Notes: generated by a model not told the origin, from the letters alone. DNA of 39,533 nt from Actinomycetota bacterium (GCA_018898235.1 JAHIJU010000101.1:1-39533), one strand, 5' to 3'. Positions 10,140 through 19,824 are shown, counted from the first letter of the stretch. Numbers and translations are program-made.

Positions 10140-10603
10140 TCCACCAGCGGCATGGAATGGGTTCGGGGACGGTGCACGGAGTACCGCGCTTCATCGGGGC
10201 CAGCCGGGGGCCCGCCTCGAGTCCCGAACGGAAGGCGTCGATCCGGGCACTCGTGCATCTAGGACTGAGCCCGCTGGTCGTGGTGCTCGGCTTCTTCGTT
10301 GCGATCCGGTGGGAGGGGATTCAACAGGGCGTCGCGTTCATCGACGCGTGGGCTGTCTCCATCGCCCTCATGGCCGGCGTGGCGCGCGCGGCACCTCCGG
10401 CAGCGCGGGACGCCCCGAGGACTCCGTGCGGGCTCGTGAGTGCCTTTCGCGAGTACATAGGATTTCACTTCACCGTAGGCCCGCTTCGCCAGCGAAGCAC
10501 CGAACTGGTCGTCGTGATTGCCTGGCTGCTCCCCGTCGTGCTCTTCCTCCTGCTCTGGCTCAACGCTGTCGTGGGGATCGTTGGGGCGGCAACCTCTCGA
10601 TGA
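10136..10603 (+). CDS. Hypothetical integral membrane protein (about 3 predicted TM segments)
   Basis: Starts at an ATG overlapping the previous stop; hydrophobic segments LVHLGLSPLVVVLGFFVAIRW, VAFIDAWAVSIALMAGV, LVVVIAWLLPVVLFLLLWLNAVVGIVGAA. Confidence 0.6.
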   Translation: MIHQRHGMGSGTVHGVPRFIGASRGPASSPERKASIRALVHLGLSPLVVVLGFFVAIRWEGIQQGVAFIDAWAVSIALMAGVARAAPPAARDAPRTPCGLVSAFREYIGFHFTVGPLRQRSTELVVVIAWLLPVVLFLLLWLNAVVGIVGAATSR

Positions 10604-10703
10604 GTATGGAACTCGGCAGGTGCCAGGCGTTCGAGGGAGCGCCCGGAGGAGGCCAGGTCAAGCGACCTACCCCCTGGTCCAGTTCGGGAGGGAGAGCGGG
10701 CGC

Positions 10704-11126
10704 GTGACCACAGGTGGAGCGTTCCTCTTCAAGGACGGGAGGACGCAGGTCAACGTCACGATCCCGTGGGCCGTGCTCGACCTTCGTGAGTCGGGACTGG
10801 ACGTCCGGATCGAGCCGGGCTGGATGGCTGCGATCGCGCGCGGGATGTCGCACCTGTGGCTTCACCGCAGACCACTTCCGAGCGCGGGCCCGGCGTGGTC
10901 CGCCACCTGGCCGCAGATCGCGCGGGCGCTCGTCGGTCCCGGTTCGGTGCTGCTGGTCGCCGCCGACGGTGCAGGCGTGAGATTTGGGGCGTGGGGCGCG
11001 CACAGCCTCGAACCGACAGTCGAGGCCCTCTGGACCCACGGCGTCCCCGTCCAGCTCGTCGAGGGCACCTGGTGGTACGCGGTGTCTCCAAGGTTGTTCC
11101 GGCGACGCCTGGCGATCCGGCCGTAG
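10704..11126 (+). CDS. Hypothetical protein, divergent paralogue of the 9714-10139 product
   Basis: VTTGGAFLFKDGRTQVNVTIPWAVLDLRESGLDVR... aligns by eye with VSGGTVVRIPGERLLNISIPMVQIVLTPEGVGLR..., and WSATWPQI with WAATWSEI. Start uncertain; a 35-aa ORF (10600-10707) bridges it to the membrane gene. Confidence 0.55.
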   Translation: MTTGGAFLFKDGRTQVNVTIPWAVLDLRESGLDVRIEPGWMAAIARGMSHLWLHRRPLPSAGPAWSATWPQIARALVGPGSVLLVAADGAGVRFGAWGAHSLEPTVEALWTHGVPVQLVEGTWWYAVSPRLFRRRLAIRP

Positions 11127-11210
11127 CCAGGCTTGAGGAGGTCGTAGCGCGGCACTCCAGACGGCCTGGACAAGCGAGTGGGGCTCGGCGTTCATCCGGC
11201 ACCCCGCGGA

Positions 11211-12551
11211 TCACCGCGCCCGTGCACCACCCGCAGCCGCAGCCGCAGCAGGCAGCGCGTCGGCGATCCGGCTCAGCGCCGCCTCGTCGTGCGCGGCCGA
11301 GACGAACCAGGCCTCGAACGCCGAGGGCGGCAGGTAGACCCCGCCGTCGAGCAGCGCGTGGAAGAACGGTGCGTACCGCCAGTGCTCGGTCGCCTGCATG
11401 CCGGCGTAGTCGTGCACGGGCTGGTCCGTCCCGAAGGCGATCGAGAACAGGTTCCCGGCACGCTGCACGTGGTGCGCCACCCCGGCGGCGGTGAGGGCGT
11501 CGGAGACCAGGGCCTGCAGCGTGGTCGAGGCCGCGTCGATGCGGGAGTACACGTCGGCGTCGGCCAGGCGGAGCTGGGCGAGCCCCGTCGCGGTAGCGAC
11601 CGGGTTCCCGGACAGCGTGCCCGCCTGGTAGACGGGGCCTACCGGTGCGAGCAGGTCCATCACCTCGGCGCGGCCCGCGACGGCCGCCACCGGTAGCCCG
11701 CCGCCGATCACCTTGCCGAAAGTCAGCAGATCGGGGGCCCAGCCCTCGCGGGCGCCCTCCAGCCCCCACCAGCCGGCCGGCGAGACGCGGAACCCGGTGA
11801 GCACCTCGTCCTGGATGAGCAGCGCACCGTGCTCGGCGGTGATCGCCCGCAGTGCCGCATTGAACCCGGGGCGCGGGGGGACCACGCCCATGTTGGCGGC
11901 AGCGGCCTCGGTGATCACCGCGGCGATCCGGTCACCGTGCAGGGCGAACGCGGTGCGCACGGCCTCCACGTCGTTGTACGGCAGGACGAGAGTCTCGGCC
12001 GCGACCGCAGCGCTCACCCCCGCCGAACCGGGCAGGGCCAGCGTGGCGACGCCCGAGCCCGCGGCGGCCAGCAGCGCGTCGACGTGCCCGTGGTAGCAGC
12101 CGGCGAACTTGATGACGAGGTCGCGTCCGGTGGCACCGCGGGCCAGCCGCAGCGCCGTCATCGTCGCCTCGGTGCCGGTGGAGACCAGCCGCACCTTGGC
12201 CGCCGGGGGGACGCGGGCGGCGATCTCCTCGGCCAGCTCGGCCTCCCCGGTGGTGGGTGCCCCGAACGACAGCCCGCGACCGGCCGCCTCGCGTGCCGCC
12301 TCGACGATGACGGGGTGTGCGTGCCCGACGAGCGCGGGGCCCCATGAGCCCACGAGGTCGACGTACTCGCGCCCGTCGACGTCCCGCACCAGCGCACCGG
12401 AGGCCGAGGCCAGGAACCGGGGGGTGCCGCCGACCGACCCGAACGCCCGGACCGGGGAGTCGACCCCGCCCGGGATGATCCGCAGGGCCCGGGCGAACGC
12501 CGCCTCGCTGCTGGTCGGGGCTGGCGGGCGGGGCGGTGTCGCGGAGGTCAC
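11211..12551 (-). CDS. hemL: Glutamate-1-semialdehyde 2,1-aminomutase
   Basis: [55 protein letters not shown] (PLP lysine). Start set at GTG 12551. Confidence 0.96.
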   Translation of the reverse strand: MTSATPPRPPAPTSSEAAFARALRIIPGGVDSPVRAFGSVGGTPRFLASASGALVRDVDGREYVDLVGSWGPALVGHAHPVIVEAAREAAGRGLSFGAPTTGEAELAEEIAARVPPAAKVRLVSTGTEATMTALRLARGATGRDLVIKFAGCYHGHVDALLAAAGSGVATLALPGSAGVSAAVAAETLVLPYNDVEAVRTAFALHGDRIAAVITEAAAANMGVVPPRPGFNAALRAITAEHGALLIQDEVLTGFRVSPAGWWGLEGAREGWAPDLLTFGKVIGGGLPVAAVAGRAEVMDLLAPVGPVYQAGTLSGNPVATATGLAQLRLADADVYSRIDAASTTLQALVSDALTAAGVAHHVQRAGNLFSIAFGTDQPVHDYAGMQATEHWRYAPFFHALLDGGVYLPPSAFEAWFVSAAHDEAALSRIADALPAAAAAAGGARAR

Positions 12552-12798
12552 CGGGGCATTGTCGCGCGTGGTGGCGCCGCTGCCGAAATCGCAGGAATTC
12601 TTGGTCGACCGCTGACCGTGGGGCGCGCCGGTGTCGAATGCGGACGGATTGTTGCGACGCGGCGTCAGATCGAAATCACGTGCGGGAGGTGCGCCGGCGC
12701 GGCCCCGACCGGCACGAACGCTCCGAGGTGGGCATCCGCCGTCCGCTCGGCGTGTCATTTTCTCGACACCGCGTCAGAACGGTCGATCACCTCGAAGA

Positions 12799-14040
12799 AT
12801 GACCGCGAAGATTGCACGGGAGCACCGTGCGCGTGCTTCACTTCGTCCCGTGGTCCTGCTCGCACTCACCGCCGACCACCACGATCTCGACCTCGGGACC
12901 CTCGAGCTGCTCTCGTCACAGGTGACGGGTCTGGGCGCCGAGCTCGTGGCCTCCGGCGCAGCCCTCGGCGCCGTGACGCTCGCCACCTGCAACCGGGTCG
13001 AGCTCTACCTCGACACCGCGACGCCCGAGGCCGCCCGCGCCGACGGTCTGGCCGGCCTCGAGCGCCGGGCCGGGCCGCGCGCCACGGCCGGCCTGCGGCT
13101 CTGGACCGACCGCCCCGCCATCGAGCACCTGTTCGCCGTGACCGCCGGGCTGGAGTCGATGGTCGTCGGCGAACGCGAGATCGTCGGCCAGGTGCGCACC
13201 GCGCTCGCCGACGCGCACGCCGCCCGGCTCACCACCCCCCTGCTGGAGGCCGCGTTCCAGAACGCCTCCCGCGTCTCGCGCGATGTCGAGGCCCGGACCG
13301 GCCTCGGCGCCGCCGGACGTTCGATGGTGGCCGTCGCGCTGGACATCGCCGGCGCCGACCTGGCGGCCGACTGGTCGGCCCTGCGCACCCTGCTGGTCGG
13401 CACCGGCTCCTACGCCGGGGCGAGCCTGGCCGCCCTGCGTGAACGCGGGGTGCGCGACGTCCAGGTCCACTCCGGCAGCGGGCGCGCACACGCCTTCGCC
13501 GAACGGCACGGCGCACGGCCCGCACCGGACCTCGTCGCGGCGCTGGCCGAGGTCCACCTCGTGGTGGCCTGCAGCGGCGTCGGCGGCGTGCCGTTGTCCG
13601 CCCGCCGGTTGAGCGACGCGCGCGCCGGATCGGGCCGGCCGCTCGTCGTGGTCGACCTGGCGCTCGCGCACGACGTCGAACCCGCGGTGGCGGACCTGCC
13701 CGGGGTGCGGCTCGTGACCATGCGCGACGTCGCGGCGCACGCCCCCGACGCCGGTGAGCCGGCGCGGGCCGCCCGGGCGGACGTGGCTGCCGCCGCGGCC
13801 CGGTTCGAGACCGACCGCCGGGTGCGCGCCTGGGACGTCCGGATCGTCGCCGCTCGGGCCCAGGTGCTCGCCGCCCTGCCCGACGACCCCGACGGGCTGG
13901 CCGCAGCACGTCGGCGCGCCCACACACAGATGCACGGGCCCACGGCGCGTGCGCGGGCCGCGGCGCGCGTGGGTGACGAGACGGCCTACGAGGAGGCGCT
14001 CGCCGAGCTGTCGGCGCTGGTCACGGCGGCCTTCTCCTAG
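12799..14040 (+). CDS. hemA: Glutamyl-tRNA reductase
   Basis: TLATCNRVELYL (catalytic Cys), GLESMVVGEREIVGQVRTAL, FQNASRVSRDVEARTGLG. Alternative start GTG 12850. Confidence 0.93.
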   Translation: MTAKIAREHRARASLRPVVLLALTADHHDLDLGTLELLSSQVTGLGAELVASGAALGAVTLATCNRVELYLDTATPEAARADGLAGLERRAGPRATAGLRLWTDRPAIEHLFAVTAGLESMVVGEREIVGQVRTALADAHAARLTTPLLEAAFQNASRVSRDVEARTGLGAAGRSMVAVALDIAGADLAADWSALRTLLVGTGSYAGASLAALRERGVRDVQVHSGSGRAHAFAERHGARPAPDLVAALAEVHLVVACSGVGGVPLSARRLSDARAGSGRPLVVVDLALAHDVEPAVADLPGVRLVTMRDVAAHAPDAGEPARAARADVAAAAARFETDRRVRAWDVRIVAARAQVLAALPDDPDGLAAARRRAHTQMHGPTARARAAARVGDETAYEEALAELSALVTAAFS

Positions 14041-14049
14041 GGTGCAGGG

Positions 14050-15045
14050 ATGAACGATCCGCACCCGGCGCCCGCCCCCGTCCCCGACGACGTCCGGGCG
14101 GCACTGGCCCGCATCGTCGCCCCGCTCGGTGACCTGACCGGCATTGAACGTCTCACCGGGGGGATGTTCGCCACCACCTACCGGCTGACCCTGGCCGATG
14201 GCACCCGCGTGGTCGCCAAGACCGCCCCGGCCGACGCCGGGCAGCTGCTGCGCTACGAACGCGACCTCATCCGCGCCGAGGCGATCGTCTACCGGCTCGC
14301 CGAGCCCTACCCGGACCTGCTCATGCCGCGCGTGCTGCTCACGGACTACAGCCGCACCGAGCTGCCGGGCGATGTCGTGGTCGCCAGCCACGCCCGCGGG
14401 GTCCCGGCCGACCAGGGGCCGGAGGTGACCGACGAGCTGCTCGCCGCCCGCCGCCGCCGGCTCGGGTCGCTCATGGCCGGTCTGCACGCTCTGCACGGCG
14501 ACCGCTTCGGCTACGTCGAACCGGGGACGTCCCTGCGAGGTGCCACCTGGCCCGAGGCGTTCGGCCGGATGATCGACGCGGTGCTGTCCGACGCCCACCG
14601 GTGGGATGTGGACGTGGCGGCCTCCCGGGTGCGCGCCGCGCTCGTCAGACATGCGGACGCCCTCGCGACGGTCGAGCACCCATCGCTCGTGCACGCCGAC
14701 CTGTGGCCGGGCAACCTGTTCGTCGACCCGGACAGCGGTGACCTCACCGCCGTGATCGACCCGGAGCGGGCGTTCTGGGGCGACCCGCTGTTCGACCTGG
14801 TCGGGGCGGACCCGTTCCGGTTGGGACCGCCCGCGGCCGATCTGCTGGCGGGCTACCGCCAGGCCGGGGCCGACCTCCCGCTCGGCACGGCCCACGGCGA
14901 CGCCCGCTACGCGCTGTGCCAGCTCATGATGGCGCTCGTCATGCTGGTCGAGGTGGCACCGCGGGGCTACGCGGGGGACTGGCTGCCCGCGCACCTGGAG
15001 GCCGTGACCGCCCTGCACCGGTCGGCGCTCGACCGGCTGGAGTGA
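14050..15045 (+). CDS. Aminoglycoside/fructosamine-kinase-like phosphotransferase (APH fold)
   Basis: LVHADLWPGNLFVD (Brenner-type motif) and VIDPERAFWGDPLFDL. Confidence 0.85.
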   Translation: MNDPHPAPAPVPDDVRAALARIVAPLGDLTGIERLTGGMFATTYRLTLADGTRVVAKTAPADAGQLLRYERDLIRAEAIVYRLAEPYPDLLMPRVLLTDYSRTELPGDVVVASHARGVPADQGPEVTDELLAARRRRLGSLMAGLHALHGDRFGYVEPGTSLRGATWPEAFGRMIDAVLSDAHRWDVDVAASRVRAALVRHADALATVEHPSLVHADLWPGNLFVDPDSGDLTAVIDPERAFWGDPLFDLVGADPFRLGPPAADLLAGYRQAGADLPLGTAHGDARYALCQLMMALVMLVEVAPRGYAGDWLPAHLEAVTALHRSALDRLE

Positions 15046-15070
15046 TCCGGCCGCGGCCGCGGGGCGGGCC

Positions 15071-16504
15071 TTAGCCCAGGTGGTCCACCAGCCGTGACGC
15101 CAGCCCGGTGTACGACGCCGGGCTCATGGCCTGCAACCGGGCGGCCACATCATCGGGCAGACCCAGGCCGCCGATGAACTCGCGCATCTCGTCGGCGGTC
15201 AGCCGGTGCCCGCGGGTCAGCTCCTTGAGCCGTTCGTACGGGTTGGCCATCCCCTCGACCCCCGCGACCGAGGCGGCCCGCATGGCCGACTGCACGGGTT
15301 CGGCGAGCACCTCCCAGTTCGCGTCGAGCTCGGCGGACAGCGTCGCCTCGTTCACCGCGAGCCCGGCCAGCCCGCGACGCACGTTGTCGATGGCCAGCAG
15401 CGAGTGGCCGAACGCCGGGCCGATGTTGCGCTGGGTGGTCGAGTCGGTGAGGTCGCGCTGCAACCGGCTGGTCACGAGGGTCGAGGCCAGCGTGTCGAGC
15501 AGCGCGCAGGACAGCTCGAGGTTGGCCTCGGCGTTCTCGAACCGGATCGGGTTCACCTTGTGCGGCATGGTCGAGCTGCCGGTCGCGCCGGGCACCGGGA
15601 TCTGGATGAACACCCCGCGCGAGATGTAGGTCCACACATCGGTGGCCAGGTTGTGCAGGACGCGGTTGAACCGGGCCACATCGGCGTACAGCTCGGCCTG
15701 CCAGTCGTGCGACTCGATCTGGGTGGTGAGGGGGTTCCAGGTCAGGCCCAGGTGCTCGACGAACGTGCGGGACACCTGCTGCCAGTCGGTGCCCGGCACG
15801 GCGGCCAGGAACGCGCCGTAGGTCCCGGTGGCTCCGTTGAGCTTGCCCAGGTACTCGTCGGTGCCGATGCGGGTGAGCTGGCGGCGCAGGCGGTGGGCGA
15901 GCACCGCGAGCTCCTTGCCGAGGGTGGTCGGGGTCGCGGGCTGGCCGTGCGTGAGCGCGAGCATCGGCCGGTCCCGCTGCTCACGCGCCAGGGTCGCGAC
16001 CTGGTCGACCAGACCGTTCGCGGCGGGCAGCCACACCTGCTGGACGGCGCCGCGCACCATGAGCGCGTAGCTCAGGTTGTTGACGTCCTCGCTGGTGAGC
16101 GCGAAGTGCACGAGCTCGCCGACCCCGGGCAGCACGGTGTCGACCAGGTGCTCGGGGGCGGTCGCCAGGCGGCGCTTGAGGAAGTACTCGACGGCCTTGA
16201 CGTCGTGCACCGTGACCCGCTCGATCTCGGCGAGCTCGGCCACCTGCTCGGGGCCGAACGTCGCGACCACATCGCGCAGGTACGCCTGCTCGGCGGCGGT
16301 GAGCGTCGGCGCGCCGGGGACGGCTCCGGTGGATGCCAGGTGGAGGAGCCACTCGACCTCGACGTGCAGCCGCTCGCGGTTGAGCGCGGCCTCCGACAGG
16401 TGGTCGACCAGGGGGGCGACGGCCGGGCGGTAGCGCCCGTCGAGCGGGCCGAGGGCGATCGGCGGGACGACGTCGGCCAGGCTCACGCGTGCAGGGGTCG
16501 GCAT
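15071..16504 (-). CDS. purB: Adenylosuccinate lyase
   Basis: LGPLDGRYRPAV, TSEDVNNLSYALM, signature GSSTMPHKVNPIRFENAE. Start at ATG 16504. Confidence 0.96.
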   Translation of the reverse strand: MPTPARVSLADVVPPIALGPLDGRYRPAVAPLVDHLSEAALNRERLHVEVEWLLHLASTGAVPGAPTLTAAEQAYLRDVVATFGPEQVAELAEIERVTVHDVKAVEYFLKRRLATAPEHLVDTVLPGVGELVHFALTSEDVNNLSYALMVRGAVQQVWLPAANGLVDQVATLAREQRDRPMLALTHGQPATPTTLGKELAVLAHRLRRQLTRIGTDEYLGKLNGATGTYGAFLAAVPGTDWQQVSRTFVEHLGLTWNPLTTQIESHDWQAELYADVARFNRVLHNLATDVWTYISRGVFIQIPVPGATGSSTMPHKVNPIRFENAEANLELSCALLDTLASTLVTSRLQRDLTDSTTQRNIGPAFGHSLLAIDNVRRGLAGLAVNEATLSAELDANWEVLAEPVQSAMRAASVAGVEGMANPYERLKELTRGHRLTADEMREFIGGLGLPDDVAARLQAMSPASYTGLASRLVDHLG

Positions 16505-16643
16505 GCCGCCATCATCCCGCAGACCGGGGGTCGGGTCGGGCGGGCGGTCACGACCCGTCCCCAGCCCGGGCCCCGGCGCCCCGCGCGCGACGATGCATCC
16601 GGTCGGGCCGATCCCGCGCGGTCCCCGCCCTAGCGTCCCCGCC

Positions 16644-16859
16644 ATGACCGATGCCCTCCAGCTCGCCCACGCCGATCTGGTGACCGCCCGCGGCCTGGTC
16701 GTCGGTGCCGCTCAGGTGCAGTGGACCGGACCGGCCGCCGACCGGTTCCGCACCGAGCTCGACGACGCCGCCGCAGCCGTCGCGGCGTTGGCCGCGGACA
16801 TCGCCGGGATCGGGCCGCCCCGCCCCTGGGCCGTCCCGATCGTGCGGGCGCTGCTGTGA
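16644..16859 (+). CDS. Small WXG100-like protein (71 aa)
   Basis: Helical, with central WTG (VQWTGPAADRFRTELDDAAAAVAALAADI). GTGA overlap with the downstream hydrolase. Confidence 0.6.
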   Translation: MTDALQLAHADLVTARGLVVGAAQVQWTGPAADRFRTELDDAAAAVAALAADIAGIGPPRPWAVPIVRALL

Positions 16860-18268
16860 GCCAGACCCCGCCGGGCTGCGTCGGGACCCCGCCGGGTCAG
16901 CTGCTCGACTTCTCCGGATCTGGCACGGTGGTCGTCACCCCGGAGGATCTGGCGCTGGCGGCCGGCTCCCTCGCCCGGGCCGCCGACCTGCTGCGCGGGG
17001 CGGCGCTCCACCTGGTGCGCGCCGCCGTCGACCCGCTGCGGATCGCCGACCCGAGCTGCGTCGCAAGGATCGGCTGGTCGCAGGCCCGGCTCCTGGCGCT
17101 CGCGGAGCAGGTGGAGGTGCTCGCCGGGCGCACCGCCGCCACGGGTGCCGCCTACGCGGGCGCCGACGACTCCGGTGTCCAGCTCGCCGGGACCCTCGGG
17201 GGTGTGCTCGGTGACAACCCGGTGCTGCTGCTGCCGGCGGCACTGCTCGCGGCGCAGGGCGTGGCCACGGTCTTCGGCGCCGAGCTGATGGCCGGGGCTC
17301 TCACCGGCCGGCACGGTTCGGTCGCCGAGGCCTGGACCCGGACCACCGGTGAGCTGACCCAGGACGGTCGGGCAGCGGTCCTGACCGGCCTGCTCGCCGG
17401 TGTCGTCCAGGGCCTCGGCCCGGGGCGGGCGCCGGCCCGCACCGACGTCCCGACCGTCGTCGCCGGTCTGCGGACTATGACGGGGGACCCGCCGCCAGCC
17501 GTCACGGTGCCGCTCGACGAGGCCCCCGACCTACCCGCGCCGACAGGCCTGGCCGATGCCGTGTCCGCCGTCGACCAGGCCTACGGGGTCGACGGGCGCA
17601 CTGGTGTGATCCTCGTCCAGCGCACCGAGCACGAGGACGGCCCGCCCAGCTGGTTGGTCGCGATCCCCGGCACCCAGTCCGGGGCGCTCGGCGGCGACAC
17701 CGTCACCGACATGACCACCAACCTGGCGCTCGAAGGCGGTGTGCCGGACCAGATGACGGGCGCCGTGCTCGACGCGATGGAGCAGGCCGGCATCGCCCCG
17801 GGCGACCCGGTCGTGCTGTCCGGTCACAGCCAGGGTGGGATGACGGCGCAGGCCGTGGCCGTGGCGGCCGGGTCCGCGTACTCGATCCGCTCGGTGGTCA
17901 CGTTCGGCTCCCCGACCATCCCGCAGCCGATGCCGTGCGAGGTCCGCGTGTTCGCGCTGGAGCAGACCCAGGACGCGGTCCCCGACCTCGACGGCCGGGC
18001 GGGGACGCCGACCGCACCGAACACCCTCGTCGTCCGGGGGGATGCGGCGACGGACGCGACCGGTCCGGTGCCGGGACCCGCCGCCGCGCACGAACGCGCC
18101 GGCTACGAGGCACTGGCCAGGCTGGCCGACGAGTCGATGCGCCAGCAGGACCTCACCGTGCCAGGCATGGAGGGCGCCCCGGGTGCGAGCACCACCACGG
18201 CCTACCAGGCGACGCGGGAGGCCGCCGTGGTGGCCACCGTCCCGCCGACCATGACGGCGGCGCCGTGA
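16856..18268 (+). CDS. Alpha/beta-hydrolase (lipase-like, GHSQGG) with N-terminal WXG/ESX-like helical region
   Basis: VVLSGHSQGGMTAQAVA nucleophile elbow; N-terminal helical part ends in AAYAGADDSG (YxxxD). GTG start at 16856. Confidence 0.8.
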   Translation: MSQTPPGCVGTPPGQLLDFSGSGTVVVTPEDLALAAGSLARAADLLRGAALHLVRAAVDPLRIADPSCVARIGWSQARLLALAEQVEVLAGRTAATGAAYAGADDSGVQLAGTLGGVLGDNPVLLLPAALLAAQGVATVFGAELMAGALTGRHGSVAEAWTRTTGELTQDGRAAVLTGLLAGVVQGLGPGRAPARTDVPTVVAGLRTMTGDPPPAVTVPLDEAPDLPAPTGLADAVSAVDQAYGVDGRTGVILVQRTEHEDGPPSWLVAIPGTQSGALGGDTVTDMTTNLALEGGVPDQMTGAVLDAMEQAGIAPGDPVVLSGHSQGGMTAQAVAVAAGSAYSIRSVVTFGSPTIPQPMPCEVRVFALEQTQDAVPDLDGRAGTPTAPNTLVVRGDAATDATGPVPGPAAAHERAGYEALARLADESMRQQDLTVPGMEGAPGASTTTAYQATREAAVVATVPPTMTAAP

Positions 18269-18289
18269 GCGGTGCCGCCCGGGGCGCGC

Positions 18290-18679
18290 TCAGCTGCGGT
18301 CGGACCGGCTCGCTGGGATCATCGCGGACAGCGCGAACGAGACCACCGAGACGATCAGTGCCGCGAGCACCGCCGTCCCGAAGTCGTTGATCGTGATCCC
18401 CCAGTTGGTCGCCGAGGTGATCCATGCCGTCAGCATCAGCATGAGCGCGTTCACGACCAGCGTGAACAGCCCGAGCGTGAGGATGTAGAGCGGGATCGAC
18501 AGGACCTGGACGATCGGCTTCACGACGGCGTTCACGATGCCGAACACGAGGCCGACCAGCAGGTAGATGCCGATCTCCTCGGTCGTGGTGCTCGCGCCCT
18601 GGACGGTGAAACCGGGGAGCACGAGGGTGGCGAACCAGATCGCGACGCCGTTGATGATCACCCGCACGATGAAGGACAT
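18290..18679 (-). CDS. Phage holin family / YvlD-like four-helix membrane protein
   Basis: MSFIVRVIINGVAIWFATLVLPGFTV...YLLVGLVFGIVNAVVKPIVQVLSIPLYILTLGLFTLVVNALMLMLTAWIT. Confidence 0.9.
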   Translation of the reverse strand: MSFIVRVIINGVAIWFATLVLPGFTVQGASTTTEEIGIYLLVGLVFGIVNAVVKPIVQVLSIPLYILTLGLFTLVVNALMLMLTAWITSATNWGITINDFGTAVLAALIVSVVSFALSAMIPASRSDRS

Positions 18680-18741
18680 GCCCCGATCCTGCCAACTGCG
18701 GACCGCGCGTGCACGGGACGTCCGCCGGGGGCCCGGGTGGC

Positions 18742-19824
18742 ATGCTGTCGCCCGTGACTCGCGTCCCGCTGCGCAAGGCCCTCGCCGATCTTCCCGCCTA
18801 CGTCCCCGGGGCACGGTCGCCCGTCGGCGCGCAGGCGTACAAGCTGTCGTCGAACGAGAACCCGTACCCGCCGCTGCCGACCGTGATGGCCGCCATCGCC
18901 GATGCCGCCGTCGACGTGAACCGGTACCCGGACATGTACGCGACCGAGCTCTCGGAGGCGGTCGCCACAGCGCTCGGGGTCGGTGTCGACACGGTCGTCC
19001 CGGCCAACGGGTCGGTCGCCGCGCTGGGGCACGTGCTGTCGGCCGTGTGCGAGGTCGGCGACGAGGTGGTCGTCCCATGGCGCTCCTTCGAGGCCTACCC
19101 GATCGCGGTGACGCTGGTCGGTGCGGTCGGGGTCCGGGTGCCCGTCGCCGCCGACGGCCGCCTCGACCTCGCGGCCATGGCGGCGGCGGTCACCAGCCGC
19201 ACCCGGGTGATCCTGGTCTGCACGCCCAACAACCCCACCGGCCCCGCGGTGCACGCCGACGAGCTCGACGAGTTCCTCGCGGCCGTCCCGGGTGATGTGC
19301 TCGTGGTGCTCGACGAGGCGTACGTCGAGTTCGTGCGGGACCCGCAGGCCGCCGACGGGCTCGCGGTGTTCGCGGCGCACCCCAACGTCGTCCTGCTGCG
19401 CACCTTCTCCAAGGCCTACGGGCTGGCCGGGCTGCGGGTGGGGTACGCGGTCGCCCGGCCTCGGCTGGCCGCCGGGATCCGCCAGGCCTCGACCCCGTTC
19501 GGTGTCTCGAACGTGGCCCAGCTCGCGGCCGTGGCCTCGCTCGGGGTCACGGCCGAGCTCGACCGGCGGGTCGATGCGATCGTCGCCGAGCGCACCCGGA
19601 TGCTCGCCGGGCTGCGCGCGCAGGGCTGGACCGTGCCGGACTCGCAGGCCAACTTCGTCTGGCTGGGGATCGGTGAGCGCGCCCTCGCGTTCGCGGAGGC
19701 CTGCAGCCGGGCCGGGGTCCTGGTCCGCCCGTTCGCCGGTGACGGGGTGCGGATCAGCGTCGGGGAGCCCGAGGCCACGGACATCCTGCTCGAGGTCACG
19801 GACGCCGACCCGCACAAGGGCTGA
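18742..19824 (+). CDS. hisC: Histidinol-phosphate / aromatic amino acid aminotransferase
   Basis: KLSSNENPYPPLP, CTPNNPTGPAV, VVLDEAYVEF, LRTFSKAYGLAGLRVGY. Alternative GTG start at 18754. Confidence 0.9.
   Translation: MLSPVTRVPLRKALADLPAYVPGARSPVGAQAYKLSSNENPYPPLPTVMAAIADAAVDVNRYPDMYATELSEAVATALGVGVDTVVPANGSVAALGHVLSAVCEVGDEVVVPWRSFEAYPIAVTLVGAVGVRVPVAADGRLDLAAMAAAVTSRTRVILVCTPNNPTGPAVHADELDEFLAAVPGDVLVVLDEAYVEFVRDPQAADGLAVFAAHPNVVLLRTFSKAYGLAGLRVGYAVARPRLAAGIRQASTPFGVSNVAQLAAVASLGVTAELDRRVDAIVAERTRMLAGLRAQGWTVPDSQANFVWLGIGERALAFAEACSRAGVLVRPFAGDGVRISVGEPEATDILLEVTDADPHKG

Noticed and set aside
12916-15018. 700-aa minus-strand ORF opposite hemA and the APH gene
   Set aside because: Antisense shadow of two well-supported plus-strand genes in very GC-rich DNA; Gly/Arg/Gln-rich, no domain.
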